Shown here: positions 9,641-19,852 of the stretch, in pieces
Layout: every line of letters starts with the position of its first letter
How positions within the stretch are numbered: position 1 is the stretch's first letter
Assembly (NCBI GenBank): GCA_009602735.1
Contig: WELA01012617.1
Location: forward strand, 124,001-188,000
From: Mesotaenium endlicherianum
Lineage: Eukaryota > Streptophyta > Zygnematophyceae > Zygnematales > Mesotaeniaceae
DNA: 64,000 bases
Direction: 5' to 3'
Made by a program: the position numbers and the translations under genes
Notes under the pieces: generated by a model
What the model saw: the letters and a program-made list of their open reading frames with translations, nothing else
Told to the model about the DNA's origin: nothing
The model's database searches: none

Positions 9641-10735
9641 GGGAGTCAAGGCCTGGGTCGGCAAAAGAATCCGGGTCAAGACGTGGGCACCAACGGCCTG
9701 ACCCAAGAGCCGAATGCAGTTGACTCCAGTGATGCCATCCACTTGGGTCAAACGCGTCGAAAAGCCCATGGCGCGCTACATCTTCACGGCGCGCGGCCGC
9801 TCGTAAAGGCCAAAGGAAAGGTTAATGAGCATCCCGTGGGCTGCGCCGATGTAGGCGGCGCTGTCGTAGCGGCTAACAAAAGTTGGCAGAGCGCGTGTGA
9901 CATTGCCGAGCCCCTCACACTGGGTCTGCGATGGTTGGGGCAGAGCTGTAACACGTTGGGCCAGCCGTGCGACGTCGAGAATGGAGTCGGCGTAGCGTGT
10001 GTGGCGGGGGTGCGCGGCTGCCTGGGCCTGCAGCGTGCTTGGCAGAGCCAGGTTGGTGAAGTAGGCGCGCACGCGATGGGCGAAGGACCCAATTTGCACG
10101 GCGTTGATGACGGCCTTGTGCCCGAGGTAGCTGCTGCAGAGCTCGAAGTCGGCGCGAACATTGGCTCGCTTGTGGCCGCGCATCGCCACATTCTCCAAGA
10201 CCCACGCAAGGGAGTGAGGTGGTTGGCGCGTCTCAATCAAGTTGGGGACGCGAAGGAGGTTCCAAAAGAGCGCCGTGCAATGGTCGCTGAGGGCACCGCT
10301 GTGGTCTGCAATGGAGAATCCCTGACACTCCCAGCCAGCGATGACAAGGTCCACAGGGCCGAGGCGAGTCACGTGCTCGTCAGTGACGTCGAGGATGTCC
10401 AAGGGCCAGTCGGTCTGTGCGTGGCGGAAGGCGCGAGCGGGGAATAGGTCGGGGAAGCGCTCGTGACAGAGCGCCATCTGGCGTGGGGCTACTTGCTGCG
10501 CCTCGGGGTCAGGGTCAACGTAGACGTAACATCGAACGGGGATGCCAGTCTCTAGTGTAGCCAGCAACCCAGTGGCGATGCCGGCGAACAGCTCCACCAA
10601 GGCAATAGCGCCTGGCCGCTCATCCAGCTGGTCCGTGTAGATTGGCATCGGCAGGGTCCGAAGGTCCATGGCAAGACGGCCTGGCTCCGCGGTGGGCGGG
10701 TACGTACGAGCGACGTTGTACTGGTGTGGGGCCAT
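9641..10735 (-). CDS. DNMT3-like cytosine-5 DNA methyltransferase domain of element B (one in-frame TAG)
   Basis: C5 methyltransferases transfer a methyl group from SAM to cytosine. From the ATG at 10735: motif I LVELFAGIATG (residues 46-56); motif II VYVDPD (71-76); motif IV DLVIAGWECQGFS with catalytic Cys137; motif VI WVLENV with Glu181; motif VIII AHRVRAYFTN with Arg221 and Arg223; then a TRD-like stretch; and after the break a MGF helix and motif X IRLLGQAVGAHVL. LFxGIATG, HRxRxF and the C-terminal LLG block are closest to the DNMT3 group. Oddities are ECQ in place of the usual PCQ or PCN, and a TAG at 9776-9778 that separates motif X in an otherwise open frame. It lies between protease and RT on the strand of both. 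No ADD or PWWP domain is seen. The start may be internal to a polyprotein. Confidence 0.92.
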
Positions 10736-10807
10736 GCGGAGTGCAGCGACGGCGCGGTCGGCTTAGTCGCGCGTAAGATGCGGAAGAGGTCCAGCCAGCG
10801 GCTGGGG

Positions 10808-12664
10808 CTAGGCGATGCGCGTGTGTGCCTGGTGCTGACGCCACCTCTCCTGAGCGTCCTGCAGGATGAGCAAGGGAACAGGGTTCGAGCGGGACTGGGC
10901 CGTGCGCACGCAGGTGAGCTGCCACAAGCGCCTGGCCTCGCAATCCTGCGCGTGAGAAGCGGCGTACGCCAGCTGGTCCAGATTCGGGCGCTGAGGCAAG
11001 TACGGGTGCGGGACGTAGTATGCCTGCTGGCGTCGGTGGAATGGGAGGTCTGCCCGGTTGGCGCTGTCGGCTGGCTCTGTGCGGTAGGCGAAGTGCCGGA
11101 CGCGCAATGGCTGACGAGGCGCCGGCTGCACCCGGGCACGTAGCTGAGGGTGGAGCGGCTGCAGATTGTCTGGATGCTGGTGGCGGCGCGCCAGGTCAGC
11201 AACGGCTGCAAGGTAGGCGACTGGGTCTGGAGTCGCACGCGCGGGTGCTAGTGCGGGCCACCTTGGAGGGAAGTGGGCCGCCTGGCCCGTCACCGGCAAA
11301 GTGATTGCGAGGAGCTGGCGGGCGCTGGTCGTACAGCGCGTGGGAGGCGTACGCGGTGGACTGCGGACCGTCCTCCAGGTCGTCGGCCTCGTGCTAGGGC
11401 GGAGTGGCTGCACGATCGCGGCTGTCGCTGTAGGGCGAAGTGGTAGCACAATTGCGGCTATCGTGGTAGGGCGGCGTGAGGGACCGACCACGTCTAGGCG
11501 GGGGCATGAGGTTGCGCTCGCTGCGCAGGCTGCGCCTGAGCTGCGGAGGATGACAGCTCGTCGCGTGCCGCGCAGCCCGCGGCCTGGCTATGGGTATAGG
11601 ACCGTGCGTACAGGCACGACAGTCATTGCAGTGGCTGGCGCGCTGGGCACCGCGCGGGCTGCCTGAGCAATAGTGTCGGAGGTGGTGGAGGTAGCCGCGT
11701 AGAACGCGTGGGCGCGGGACCGATCATCGCTGGTGCCTCCCCGTACAGCCGCTGCGAGAGGTCACGACAGCTGGCGTCTGTGGAGCGGTTATGCTCGGGC
11801 CGGCGTCGGGGGCCTGCAGCACAACGGTAGGCTGCGCCAGACTTGGCGGACGCAGGGCGGCTGAACCCTGGCGGACCAACCGAGGAAGAGTGGCCAAACC
11901 TCGGAGGTCGAGCAAGCCTGTCAGAGCCTAGTGGGCTTGTCAAAGTCCTGAACCCTGGGGGCCCCGTGGGCCTACGGCGGATGCGAGCAACGGGAGTGAT
12001 GGGCCACGCCTATGACCCAGTTATCTTGTAGGACTCCTGTGGCGCGCGCTTGTACGAGTCGTCGCCTGTCAGCAGGTCGTAGGTTGCCTGATGCATGGCC
12101 TCTTCCTCTGAAGTGGTAGTGCGGCGGTTAGAGTCGTCGGTGTGCATCGATGACGAAGGTGACTGGGACGCCATCGGCAATTGCATGACCACTCCAATTG
12201 GCACCTCCCATCATAGACGGACGTCGGACCGGGCGTCGGGCGAGCGAGCCCTCTCTGCGCAAGGGCGGGCGGCAGGCTTGTGCCTGCGGCAGCGGCAAGG
12301 AGCTTGTAGGCCCTAGCAGCTGTGGCCACGGCGGTGGCGGCGACGTTGGCGGCTGCGGTCGCTGCTGCTGTAATCTGGCGCATTGCGGCGTGCTGTGCTG
12401 CGTAAATGCGCACGGACTCCCGCGCACAGTCAACAGCTCTGCCTGCTGCTGTGGGGTAAAGTGGAGCTCCTCGCTCGGTAGATCTGGCTCCTCGCCTTGG
12501 GGCTGGAGCAGGTTAGCCCCGATAGAAACGTTGTCCTCCTCTGGGCCACCCTTGCACGTCTGAATGACGCCGAATCGATCCTTGTCGTCGCCGAGCGCCA
12601 TGAAGCCGTAGAGGATTGTTGACGTGGGACGCCGGTCCAGAATGTCCAGCGGCAACAAGGCCAT
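10808..12664 (-). pseudogene. Low-complexity spacer between protease and methyltransferase, element B
   Basis: Open minus-strand stretches at 12664-12128 and 11491-10808, in changing frames, encode Pro-, Ala-, Gln- and Arg-rich sequence with no catalytic motif. The first begins MALLPLDILDRRPTS after three closely spaced stops following the protease. The second includes DPVAYLAAVADLARRHQH and PNLDQLAYAASHAQ. I do not recognise a domain. Related material between protease and methyltransferase in element C is shorter. It is probably a polyprotein linker, decayed by indels. Confidence 0.5.
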
Positions 12665-12712
12665 GCGCGTGCCTCCTATGCGCTAGTCGGGCTAATAGTG
12701 TGCTCGTTTCGT

Positions 12713-13660
12713 TTAGTTCTCCATTGCTGCTCTAATGGGGAAGAGCACGTCTTGCCCCAAGAGAACGTCAAAGGTGTCAGAGCGCGTCACCAGCGCGTGA
12801 CAATGGATCGTCATCTTGTTATTGGTCCCAGGCCAAAAGGTGAAGACGAGCGCCAGCCGAGTGCGCCCCGCCACGAACTTGGATGTGCCAGCTTCAGTGT
12901 TGATCCGCATGGGCGAATCCTCCAGGTGAGCGGAGGAGAGGCCCAGCTGCCGGAGATAGCTGTGACTGATCAGAACTGGCTGTGTGCCGGTGTCAAACAT
13001 GATGCGCTGAGGGGCCTGCTTGTTGACCAGCACGATCCTTTGCGCGTTTTCCAGATACGCAGCGTTAGGGCTGCTGATCAGCCTGCGCTCGTGCGGGGGT
13101 TGAGCGAGGGCTGAGAGCATCGCAGTGGAAGCTCCTGCTGCCGGCCTGTCTGTGCCTGTGCGGGCACCAAGGGTGCGAGAACGGAGCATCAGCTGGGCGG
13201 CCTGCCGGGTTGCCTCCAGCGTCACGCCGAGCTCGGCAAATGACACCGACGGCATGCGGTGCACCGCCAGCGATAGCACCTCGAATGGAGCGGGGCAGAC
13301 GCGGGGCTTTCTCCGTACGCCGTCCCTGGTTGGGTCCGTCGCGCTTGGGGGCTCTTGATGCTCAACCAGCAGCTGCCACGAGCGGGCGCTCACGTGTAGC
13401 CTCGTGAGCTGCCGGATCACTGCCAAGTGGCCGTGTCCGTGCGCAGCAGACGAGGGCTTTTGGAGCGGCTGTTGTCCTTGGCGCACCTGGCGCTGCTGCA
13501 AGCGGCGGCACAGGTGCGTGCTCAGGCAGGGGCGTCGGCACCCTAGCGAGGATGAGCACCTGTGCGAGTCCTGGCGCAGGCGTCGGGACGGCAGCAGGAC
13601 CAGCGGAACCTCTGCTGGACCTCCAGGTGGCGCTCCGGGGTCACTCCTGAGGCGCATCAA
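12713..13660 (-). pseudogene. Retropepsin-like protease region of element B
   Basis: The minus strand has QRIMFDTGTQPVLISHSYLRQLGL (active-site DTG near 13000) and later FDVLLGQDVLFP, the usual C-terminal hydrophobic block of a retroviral aspartic protease. Upstream SVSFAELGVTLEATRQAAQL resembles the pre-protease stretch of element C. The enzyme would process the polyprotein. The frame is open for 315 codons but ends at a TAA at 12713-12715, with two more in-frame stops in the next 17 codons, where a longer protein would be expected. Confidence 0.85.
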
Positions 13661-13923
13661 GCGGGCTGCCGATCCGTCGGCGGTCTCTACCGCGTCGCGT
13701 GGGCCCCGTGCGATGCTTGGGCGTCTTGCTTCCGAGCAAGAAGGCCCTGCGCAGCCTCAGCAGCGCAGCTTGCGGGGATGCCGGGGTTTTGCGCGCAGCC
13801 AAGATTTAAGTCTTGGCTGAGCAATGTCATGCGCGAGCCGTCGAGCCGCTTCTTGATGATCGGGTTGTGTGGCGGTGTCGGGGACGCACCCACCTGGTGG
13901 ATAGTGCCGGCGGCCTCTGCCGT

Positions 13924-14637
13924 CTACGCGCCTGGCGGGTTGAGCCACCTGCGCACACCAAGTGGCGGCGCCTGAGAGCAGCTGCCAAATGAAGCTGCGC
14001 AGGCTGGCGTGCCAGGGGCGAGGAGGCCAGGTCGCCGGAAGGGACCTTGCGTCGCCGTCCCTGGCGCTTGACCACGGGTGACAATGACGGTGATGGGGCG
14101 TGGCGCCAGCTGCTGGATCCGGCTGCTAGCAGTCAGCAGCAAGCGGCTGTGCTCTTGTCGCTCCCTCGTGCGCCGATCTGCGCACGCATGCACGGTGCGC
14201 GTGCCGAGGCTCGTTGCGGCCTTTGCAGCCGTCTGAGTGACTCTCAGGGGGCTGCCACCTTTCGCCATGCCGGCCATTGCTGGTCCTGCTGTTGATAGCA
14301 AGGCCGTGCAGGCCAGCGTTGGTGCTAGCTGTGCTGGCGTTGGGGACGCCTTGTCGCAGGGGCGGACTCCTGCGTCGGCTGGCTGGGCTGCGGCGCATGG
14401 GTGCTTGCCAGCTTTCAGCAGGTCGAAGCGCGCTCGTCCGCCACTGGCAGAAATCCGAGCTGGGACCGTGCCGCTGGCAGGAGCGTACAGCGCTTCGCAC
14501 GCGTCGTAGTCGGTGCTAGCGTCGCGAGCGTGCAGGCGGACAATCTCGGGTTTGGTCGCTAACAATGCGTGACTGAGAGCGTCGTAACTGTACTGGTCCT
14601 TGCCGGGCGTCATAACGGCGCTGGTCGTGGCCGTCAT
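13924..14637 (-). CDS. Post-gag domain of element B, unknown function
   Basis: An open stretch of 237 codons on the minus strand starts MTATTSAVMTPGKDQYSYDALSHAL and continues IVRLHARDASTDYDACEAL before becoming Ala-, Pro- and Thr-rich. The same beginning is conserved in the second B copy at 58696 on the + strand, so this is part of the element rather than chance. I do not recognise the domain. It lies between the gag zinc knuckles and the protease. The ATG at 14637 is the first in frame but the segment may be translated as part of gag. Confidence 0.5.
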   Translation of the reverse strand: MTATTSAVMTPGKDQYSYDALSHALLATKPEIVRLHARDASTDYDACEALYAPASGTVPARISASGGRARFDLLKAGKHPCAAAQPADAGVRPCDKASPTPAQLAPTLACTALLSTAGPAMAGMAKGGSPLRVTQTAAKAATSLGTRTVHACADRRTRERQEHSRLLLTASSRIQQLAPRPITVIVTRGQAPGTATQGPFRRPGLLAPGTPACAASFGSCSQAPPLGVRRWLNPPGA

Positions 14638-14699
14638 CGCGGGTCGTCCTCCGGTGCACGGGTTACGCGTGTCCCCTTGGCCTGCTGCAACGGAGCATC

Positions 14700-15820
14700 T
14701 GTCTCGAGCGCGCCCGTTCTTGAGGTCGCGCTTCTTCTACACGCAGACAACCTGCAATTGGCCGACCTTGCCGTTGTATGTGCAGTTGCTAAGCTTGTCG
14801 TTTTGCGCAAGCATGCAGTCACGGCAAGAGTGGCCCATCTTCCCGCAAGACAAGCAGGGGTCGCTCGTCGTGGCGGCCATAGAGATACGGCCGCGCGGAG
14901 CTCCGTGCTGCTGAGTCTGCTGGGGCAGCTGCGAGCGTTACGGCTGTTGCTGCTAGGGCTGGCGTGCAGGGGCTGGTCGTATCGTGGAAGAGGGCAGCAC
15001 AGCGGCCTCCGGCCATACGCCTGTGGATGTGAAGCCCACACGGTCGCTGATGTTGCTCCGTGGGGCTGCTAGGCTCTGCTTCTCAACTGAGAGGTAAGCA
15101 TCCTTGAGCGAGTACTCAAAACCCTTGCGGTCGATGAGGGGGGCGATAGCTCTCTTCCTCAGACGCGGCTTCACGGCAAGCAAGAAAATCTCCGTTGCCT
15201 CTATGTCAGTAACCAAACCCACGTCTCTGCGTAGGTGGGTTAGACGTCGGTACACCATGCGGATCGTCTTGTTCTTGCGGCGGAAGAAGTGGTGCAGCTC
15301 GTACACCTTCTCCTCAGTGGCGGCCAGGAAATCCTGTCTGAGGACGTCCCAGAAGGCCTGCACTGGGTCAACTAGTGGGGTCTGAACGTCCCCCACCAGC
15401 TCCGCGCGCGTGAGGATCTCGGCTACCTTCTCTCGGTAGGTGTCGCGAGCCTCGTGGAGAAGGTAACGCATGAGCGTGCCAAACACCTGGCGCTTAGTGA
15501 GCGCGGGCGTCTTAAGCTTAGCGTTCTCGAAGTCAGCCTCAAACTTGGAGATAGTGTCGTCCAGATCACTGGTGCCTAGCCTGCCGCTGAAGCGAAAGAG
15601 GGAGGCTCTGTCTATCTTTGTATTCTGGTCACTTGCCATGAAGTACAAGGGTTCGTAGTGAGTCCACTGCATAGATGGCTCGTGGACGGCCGTAAGCTGA
15701 GGGGGCACCGGGTGCTGCTCCTCGGGGGGGATCTGTGACAGTACTAAGATCTGAGTCTGAGTCCTCACCAATAACCCCTTCGTAGTAAGGCTGATAAGAT
15801 AGCCCACTACGGGAAGGCAT
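14700..15820 (-). pseudogene. gag: Gag of element B copy 1
   Basis: Translation probably starts at the ATG at 15820 (MPSRSG), because copy 2 starts at the matching place. A frame change near the G-run at about 15725-15731 moves the rest into another frame, which is then open down to 14953 with DQNTKIDRASLFRFSGRLG, RQVFGTLMRYLLHEARDTY and VYELHHFFRRKNKTIRMVYRRL, a gag core. Past a further shift, CLSCGKMGHSCRDC is a perfect CCHC knuckle (about 14815-14856), followed by a degenerate second knuckle NCTYNGKVGQLQVVC. It should form the particle and bind RNA. Confidence 0.85.
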
Positions 15821-15909
15821 ACGCTGAAGACTCTAATCGCTTGCGGGCAAAGAGAGAGATCTTTTTTGAAGTAAGGAGTGTGTACACTCCAAAGTGAGCA
15901 CCTTAAGAT

Positions 15910-16848
15910 TGTAATCTCGTAGGAAAACAACTAATGAAACCTGGCCCAAACGATCACTGGAAGCACATCATGATCTTCAAGAGTAGTCCTATGGCAGGGT
16001 TTAAGCTGTGACTTTTCTCCCCACTTGTGAAGTTCTTCTAGTGACAGGTAGTCAGGTGGGCTTGCTCTTCAAAAGAGAGAGACTTCGTGGTCCTGAAAAC
16101 ACAAGAGGTAAAAGTGTAAGCTTTACTGATAACTCTGTTGCTTATAGCTGGCATAATTGGACTTGTACAAGGATGTCCTTCTAAGGGCATCTGTTGTTAT
16201 ATACTCCCTGCAAAACCGGCATTGAAGGCGGCGGATTCAATGCACACAGTCACACTGGGAGGCTCTCCTAGGTGCACAAAAGTGGAGGTAAGGCAAGTAC
16301 TAGCTCTCCTATTGGCTAAACCCAGCACACACCAATCAAATATAGTGCAAATAAGAAGATGCATGACTCTCATTGGCGGAGCTTACCTCGACCAATGCTA
16401 CCTAGATAATGCCTCAAAAGTAGATCTGAAACGTAAGGAAGCTTCCTCTAGGAATGGGTGATGCAGTCACCAAGTCATGGTTCCAATGGTGCTCACATAC
16501 TATGTTAATACATGCTAAGTGTACTTTATCAAGTTCGCAAATTTGTGTGCTAATGGCTAGGGGTGTTTGGAGTCGCGAAGAGCCAACAATGTGACCTTTG
16601 GGCCCATTGAGTCACAGAGCTAGGGGCCAATAGGTGGCGCGGACTAGATTGCAAATACTTGACTAAATGTTGCGCAACCGGTGCCGTTCGGAAGGTGACG
16701 CGAAGCTCTATACTTTAGCAATTTGGAACGCTAGCAAAGGTCAACATACAAATGCGTGAAGCACGGTCAAAGTTGGCCTTCCTAGGTCGATGGTCGATGC
16801 ACGTGTGTCTCGGCTTAGGCCGACGGTCTCGCCTGATGAGTCATGACA
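15910..16848 (-). repeat. 5' LTR of element B copy 1
   Basis: The outer edge at 16848 is firm: minus-strand TGTCATGA, shared with 803 and 56468, followed by element C sequence. The inner edge is uncertain. I place it at a TTACA near 15910 because copy 2 has a matching TACA at about 57437, but no primer site was recognised after it. The left-hand LTR is homologous from 16078 onward. The segment 15821-15909 would be the gag leader. Confidence 0.65.
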
Positions 16849-16979
16849 TCTATCCTGCTTCTGAGAACTTCAGTTGATTGGTTCAGGTGAACAAGACTTT
16901 CCAAGAAAATTGTGGATTGAGGCCTGTGAGGGCTGCCGGTGCTCAACCTGGAAGAGGACCCGGATAAATTGAACTGTAC

Positions 16980-18702
16980 ATGCGGTTGAGGAGTGGAAGA
17001 CTCTATCATCCCTTGGAGCCTGCAGAAGGCTCTGATTCAAGCCCGAGTCCACGAAGAAGTGAGACGTTTGAGCGGTCTGACAACCCGTGTAGTGAGCGAC
17101 CATCGCAAGACCAATCTCGACTCATCTCTACAAATGGTGAGCATCCGTATAGCGTACGTATCTTTGTATCTAATTTGGGCAGAGAGAAAGACGCATTGTA
17201 AGAGTCAGTGAGTACTGGTCAATTTGTGAGATGGTTGATGATGAAAATCTTAAAGTCAAGTTGTCTACAAAATGCTTTAGTGGACAAACCAGTGGTAATA
17301 GTCTTACTTTTGAAGACTTTGATGAGATTTATTCGGCAGACTTATTTGAGAAAGTTCGAAAGGATTCATCATGCACCTAATTCTGAAATTCGGATACGGC
17401 GCATACGTGTATACAAATTTGCCGTGCGTACAGTACGTGAGAGTCAAACCTGTACTTTGGAATACGCCAAAATACGTGAGTGTCGGTGGAATAATCAAAA
17501 ATAAATCAAAAAATGTGGTTATACGCCAATGAGGAGTTCTCGATATGGAGTGTTGCAATACGTATGATTCGGCCAAAAGAGGCTGTACGGGAGTATCTTA
17601 AAACTAGGATCATGCACTCCGTTGTTTGCTTTCACAAGTTTGGTTCAGTACTTGGACAAGGATGCCTTGTCACTCTATCGCCAATTTCGGAAGGATGAGG
17701 ACCATACCCAAGAATGGACATTTGTAGAGCAAAAGAAGGCCAGGGATCTGAAAATCCAAAAAGAGGCTGCAAAAGCCCAAATGTCCGTGAGAGCAGTACT
17801 TGCCACACCAGTCGAGAGCGTAGACTAAGTTGCATTAAATCAGGAACTGGCAGAGGCCATGCAACAGCTAACAGAAGGCCAGCAAAGGGCCGCTACTCAT
17901 AATAATGATAGTGGGTCTGTTGTAGGGTTGCGTAAAGTGTGTGTAGATTTGTCTGAAAAGATTGCCAATGCCCGGGAACGAGTAATACGCAAAGCTGCAC
18001 CTTTTAATGGTCAACAAGGCGACAGCGCCACGACTGAAGCGAGCCATGCGCAAGCTTTGGCCAGTTGCCGTAGATATGGAGGCTGGAGATGACCAGCTAG
18101 ACTCTGAGCATTGTCTGCGTTGTTTCTTTAACTTGCTTGAAGAACGTTTTCCTGAGGATCGCAGTCTTAAGGTGCATCGTTATGTGCAATCTGTCCGTCA
18201 AAAGAACAAGACAGTGATGGAGGTTAAGTCCAATTTGGTGGACCTTGCCAAACAGGCAGGAATCTACAAGCCCAGAATAGTGGTTGACAAATTCTTGTTG
18301 TGCTTGGGCAAGGAAACAGATCGTGAAGTTAAGCCACACCTTTCTGCGAAACGCGGAATTGACTGGGACATCGACGAGTCTGCTGAAATAGCACGCAATG
18401 TCGAAGAAGGTAAGGTCTAGTATAAAGAGGCTTACAGGACGCTTATGGCTCTTGAGAGGAAGGAGAAATCCTCTCCACTTAAGGCCAACAGCTCTAATTT
18501 TCAATTTGAGAAGAAGAGCGGGTCTTTCAACCTATTTGCAAAGCATACCAACACTGTTGAAACAGCGGAAGGTTGTTGGAATTGTGGAAAATTAAGACAT
18601 TAAAAGTGAGATTGTTTGTACCCAGATGCTAAGCAACTATTTGCTAGCAAGGCGCAGATATGTGCACACTGCAACAAAATGGGACACTCAGAAAATGTGT
18701 GC
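16980..18702 (+). pseudogene. gag: Gag of element C copy 1
   Basis: The ATG at 16980 begins MRLRSGRLYHPLEPAEGSDS, matched by copy 2 at about 54550. After several frame changes the core continues with EERFPEDRSLKVHRYVQSVRQ (about 18140-18210) and IYKPRIVVDKFLLCLGKETDR. A CCHC knuckle, CAHCNKMGHSENVC, is at 18661-18702. A MITE (17376-17608) splits the N-terminal half. Multiple stops show it is dead. Comparison with copies 2 and 3 supports the reading. Confidence 0.75.
17376..17608. mobile_element. MITE copy a (hAT-like, 233 bp)
   Basis: It starts CCTAATTCTGAAATTC and ends TTAAAACTAGG, an imperfect terminal inverted repeat, and is flanked by a perfect 8-bp target duplication ATCATGCA (17368-17375 and 17609-17616). 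It shares CGCCRAAATACGTGAGTGTC with copies b and e. It has no coding capacity. The 8-bp duplication points to the hAT superfamily. It interrupts element C gag. Confidence 0.85.
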
Positions 18703-19280
18703 TGGGCTAAGAACCCAAGTCTGAAGTCCCCTTGGGCTAATGACGCCACGAAAGAGGCAGAAAAGGGTTAAAAGAAAGGAAAGGATAACTCTGGTAGCTG
18801 GAAGAGTAATCAAACATGATGGTATGAGCGCTGAGATTGCAGAGCTGAAAGCTCAAGTTGTGAAGCTAAATGTGCCCAATGTTTATTACAATGCAGATGT
18901 GGCTCAGAGAACCGTTTGCGAAGGCAAGAAGCTGATACCTGAGAAGTTTGCGGCTGTAGCGGCCAACGAGCGAGCATCTCATGACTATTTGGTGCCAAGG
19001 AATGCTGCAAAGCTCCCTCAAACCTTTCAAATCACTCTGGATGAGAATGAGATTGCCCAGCTACGCCAGGACTGGGACTCGCAAAACGTTTAGCTTTTCT
19101 TTGGAGAAGCTGAAAGCACTGGTGGAACACCGGATACAACATACTACTATGATCTCCCTTGCTGATCTACATACTACCTTTCTGTTCTCGGCCAAAGAAG
19201 TCAAACGTCAATTGGATATAGCTGAAAAGGGTGCAAACAGCGTCTCGTTACCCACTAATTTCATCACTGTGAGAGAGTAG

Positions 19281-19660
19281 AATAAGGAAGGCGTCTTAAC
19301 ATTCAACAACCGGCTTGCCCCCAATATGCTGTTGGACACAGGCGCACAGCCAATTATCCTGGGAAAACGAGCTGTGAAAGCTCTGGGATTGACTGCAAGG
19401 GATTTGAAGGAGAGCCCTTTCTAGTTGAGGATTGCATCTCGGCAAATTAAAAAGTCTTGTGGAATCACCAGCAAGCCCATGAAAACCACATGCACATGCA
19501 CATTGGAGGAAAGCTGAGGAGGCGTCTTTGTGGATGAAGTGCACTATTGCAGAGGCAGAGAATTATGCCGTTCTCCTAGGGACGGAAGCTCTAATCACTT
19601 TGAGTATGGTTATTGATCTGCGGAACCAAGAGGTGACTTATCAGCAAACCAAATAAGCTG
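19281..19660 (+). pseudogene. Retropepsin remnant of element C
   Basis: MLLDTGAQPIILGKRAVKAL (active-site DTG at 19335-19343), then GLTARDLKESPF, parallels element B's FDTGTQPVLISHSY followed by LGLSSAHLEDSP. Later, in another frame, AENYAVLLGTEALITLSMV is the C-terminal hydrophobic block. A TAG after KESPF and one or more frameshifts break it. Confidence 0.8.
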
Positions 19661-19852
19661 CCAACGAGAAAATTTCCTGTTAAAATGGTTTGCTTTGGCG
19701 AAACAAGCTGTGGAATATTGGACTGCTGCGCAACCACCAAGTACCCAGAGTCCTACGACAAGCTGATGAGGGGCGAGAAAGAGGCCTATACATGCATCAA
19801 CATGCCTGCTACATTGGTATGGCAACCAGGAAGGATGGTCTAGCTGGAAATT

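Larger units (their letters stand above)
1..16848 (-). mobile_element. Element B copy 1: Ty3/Gypsy retrotransposon with DNMT3-like methyltransferase and PHD finger
   Basis: On the minus strand the parts run 5' LTR (right), gag, a post-gag domain, retropepsin, a Pro/Ala-rich spacer, a cytosine-5 methyltransferase, reverse transcriptase, integrase, PHD finger and 3' LTR (left, cut by the window start). Both LTRs end in TGTCATGA at their element-5' side (positions 803 and 16848), and a second copy at 56468 starts identically. Element A interrupts the RT at 2219-8898. The interior is visibly richer in G+C than its surroundings. The copy is dead: nonsense codons in pol, frameshifts in gag, and a deletion removing the RT catalytic box through the integrase N-terminus. 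It sits inside element C, whose sequence resumes at 16849. Confidence 0.85.

Noticed and set aside
9494-10447. Long open frame (317 codons) on the + strand
   Set aside because: It is the antisense of the methyltransferase; high G+C keeps several frames open. The minus-strand frame has the ordered catalytic motifs.
9641-10735. Methyltransferase as bacterial contamination or a restriction-modification gene
   Set aside because: The motifs fit DNMT3 better than bacterial enzymes. It lies in a polyprotein context between protease and RT, and a diverged copy occurs in element C; no restriction gene is nearby.
14569-15072. 167-codon + strand open frame
   Set aside because: Antisense of the element B gag and zinc knuckles.
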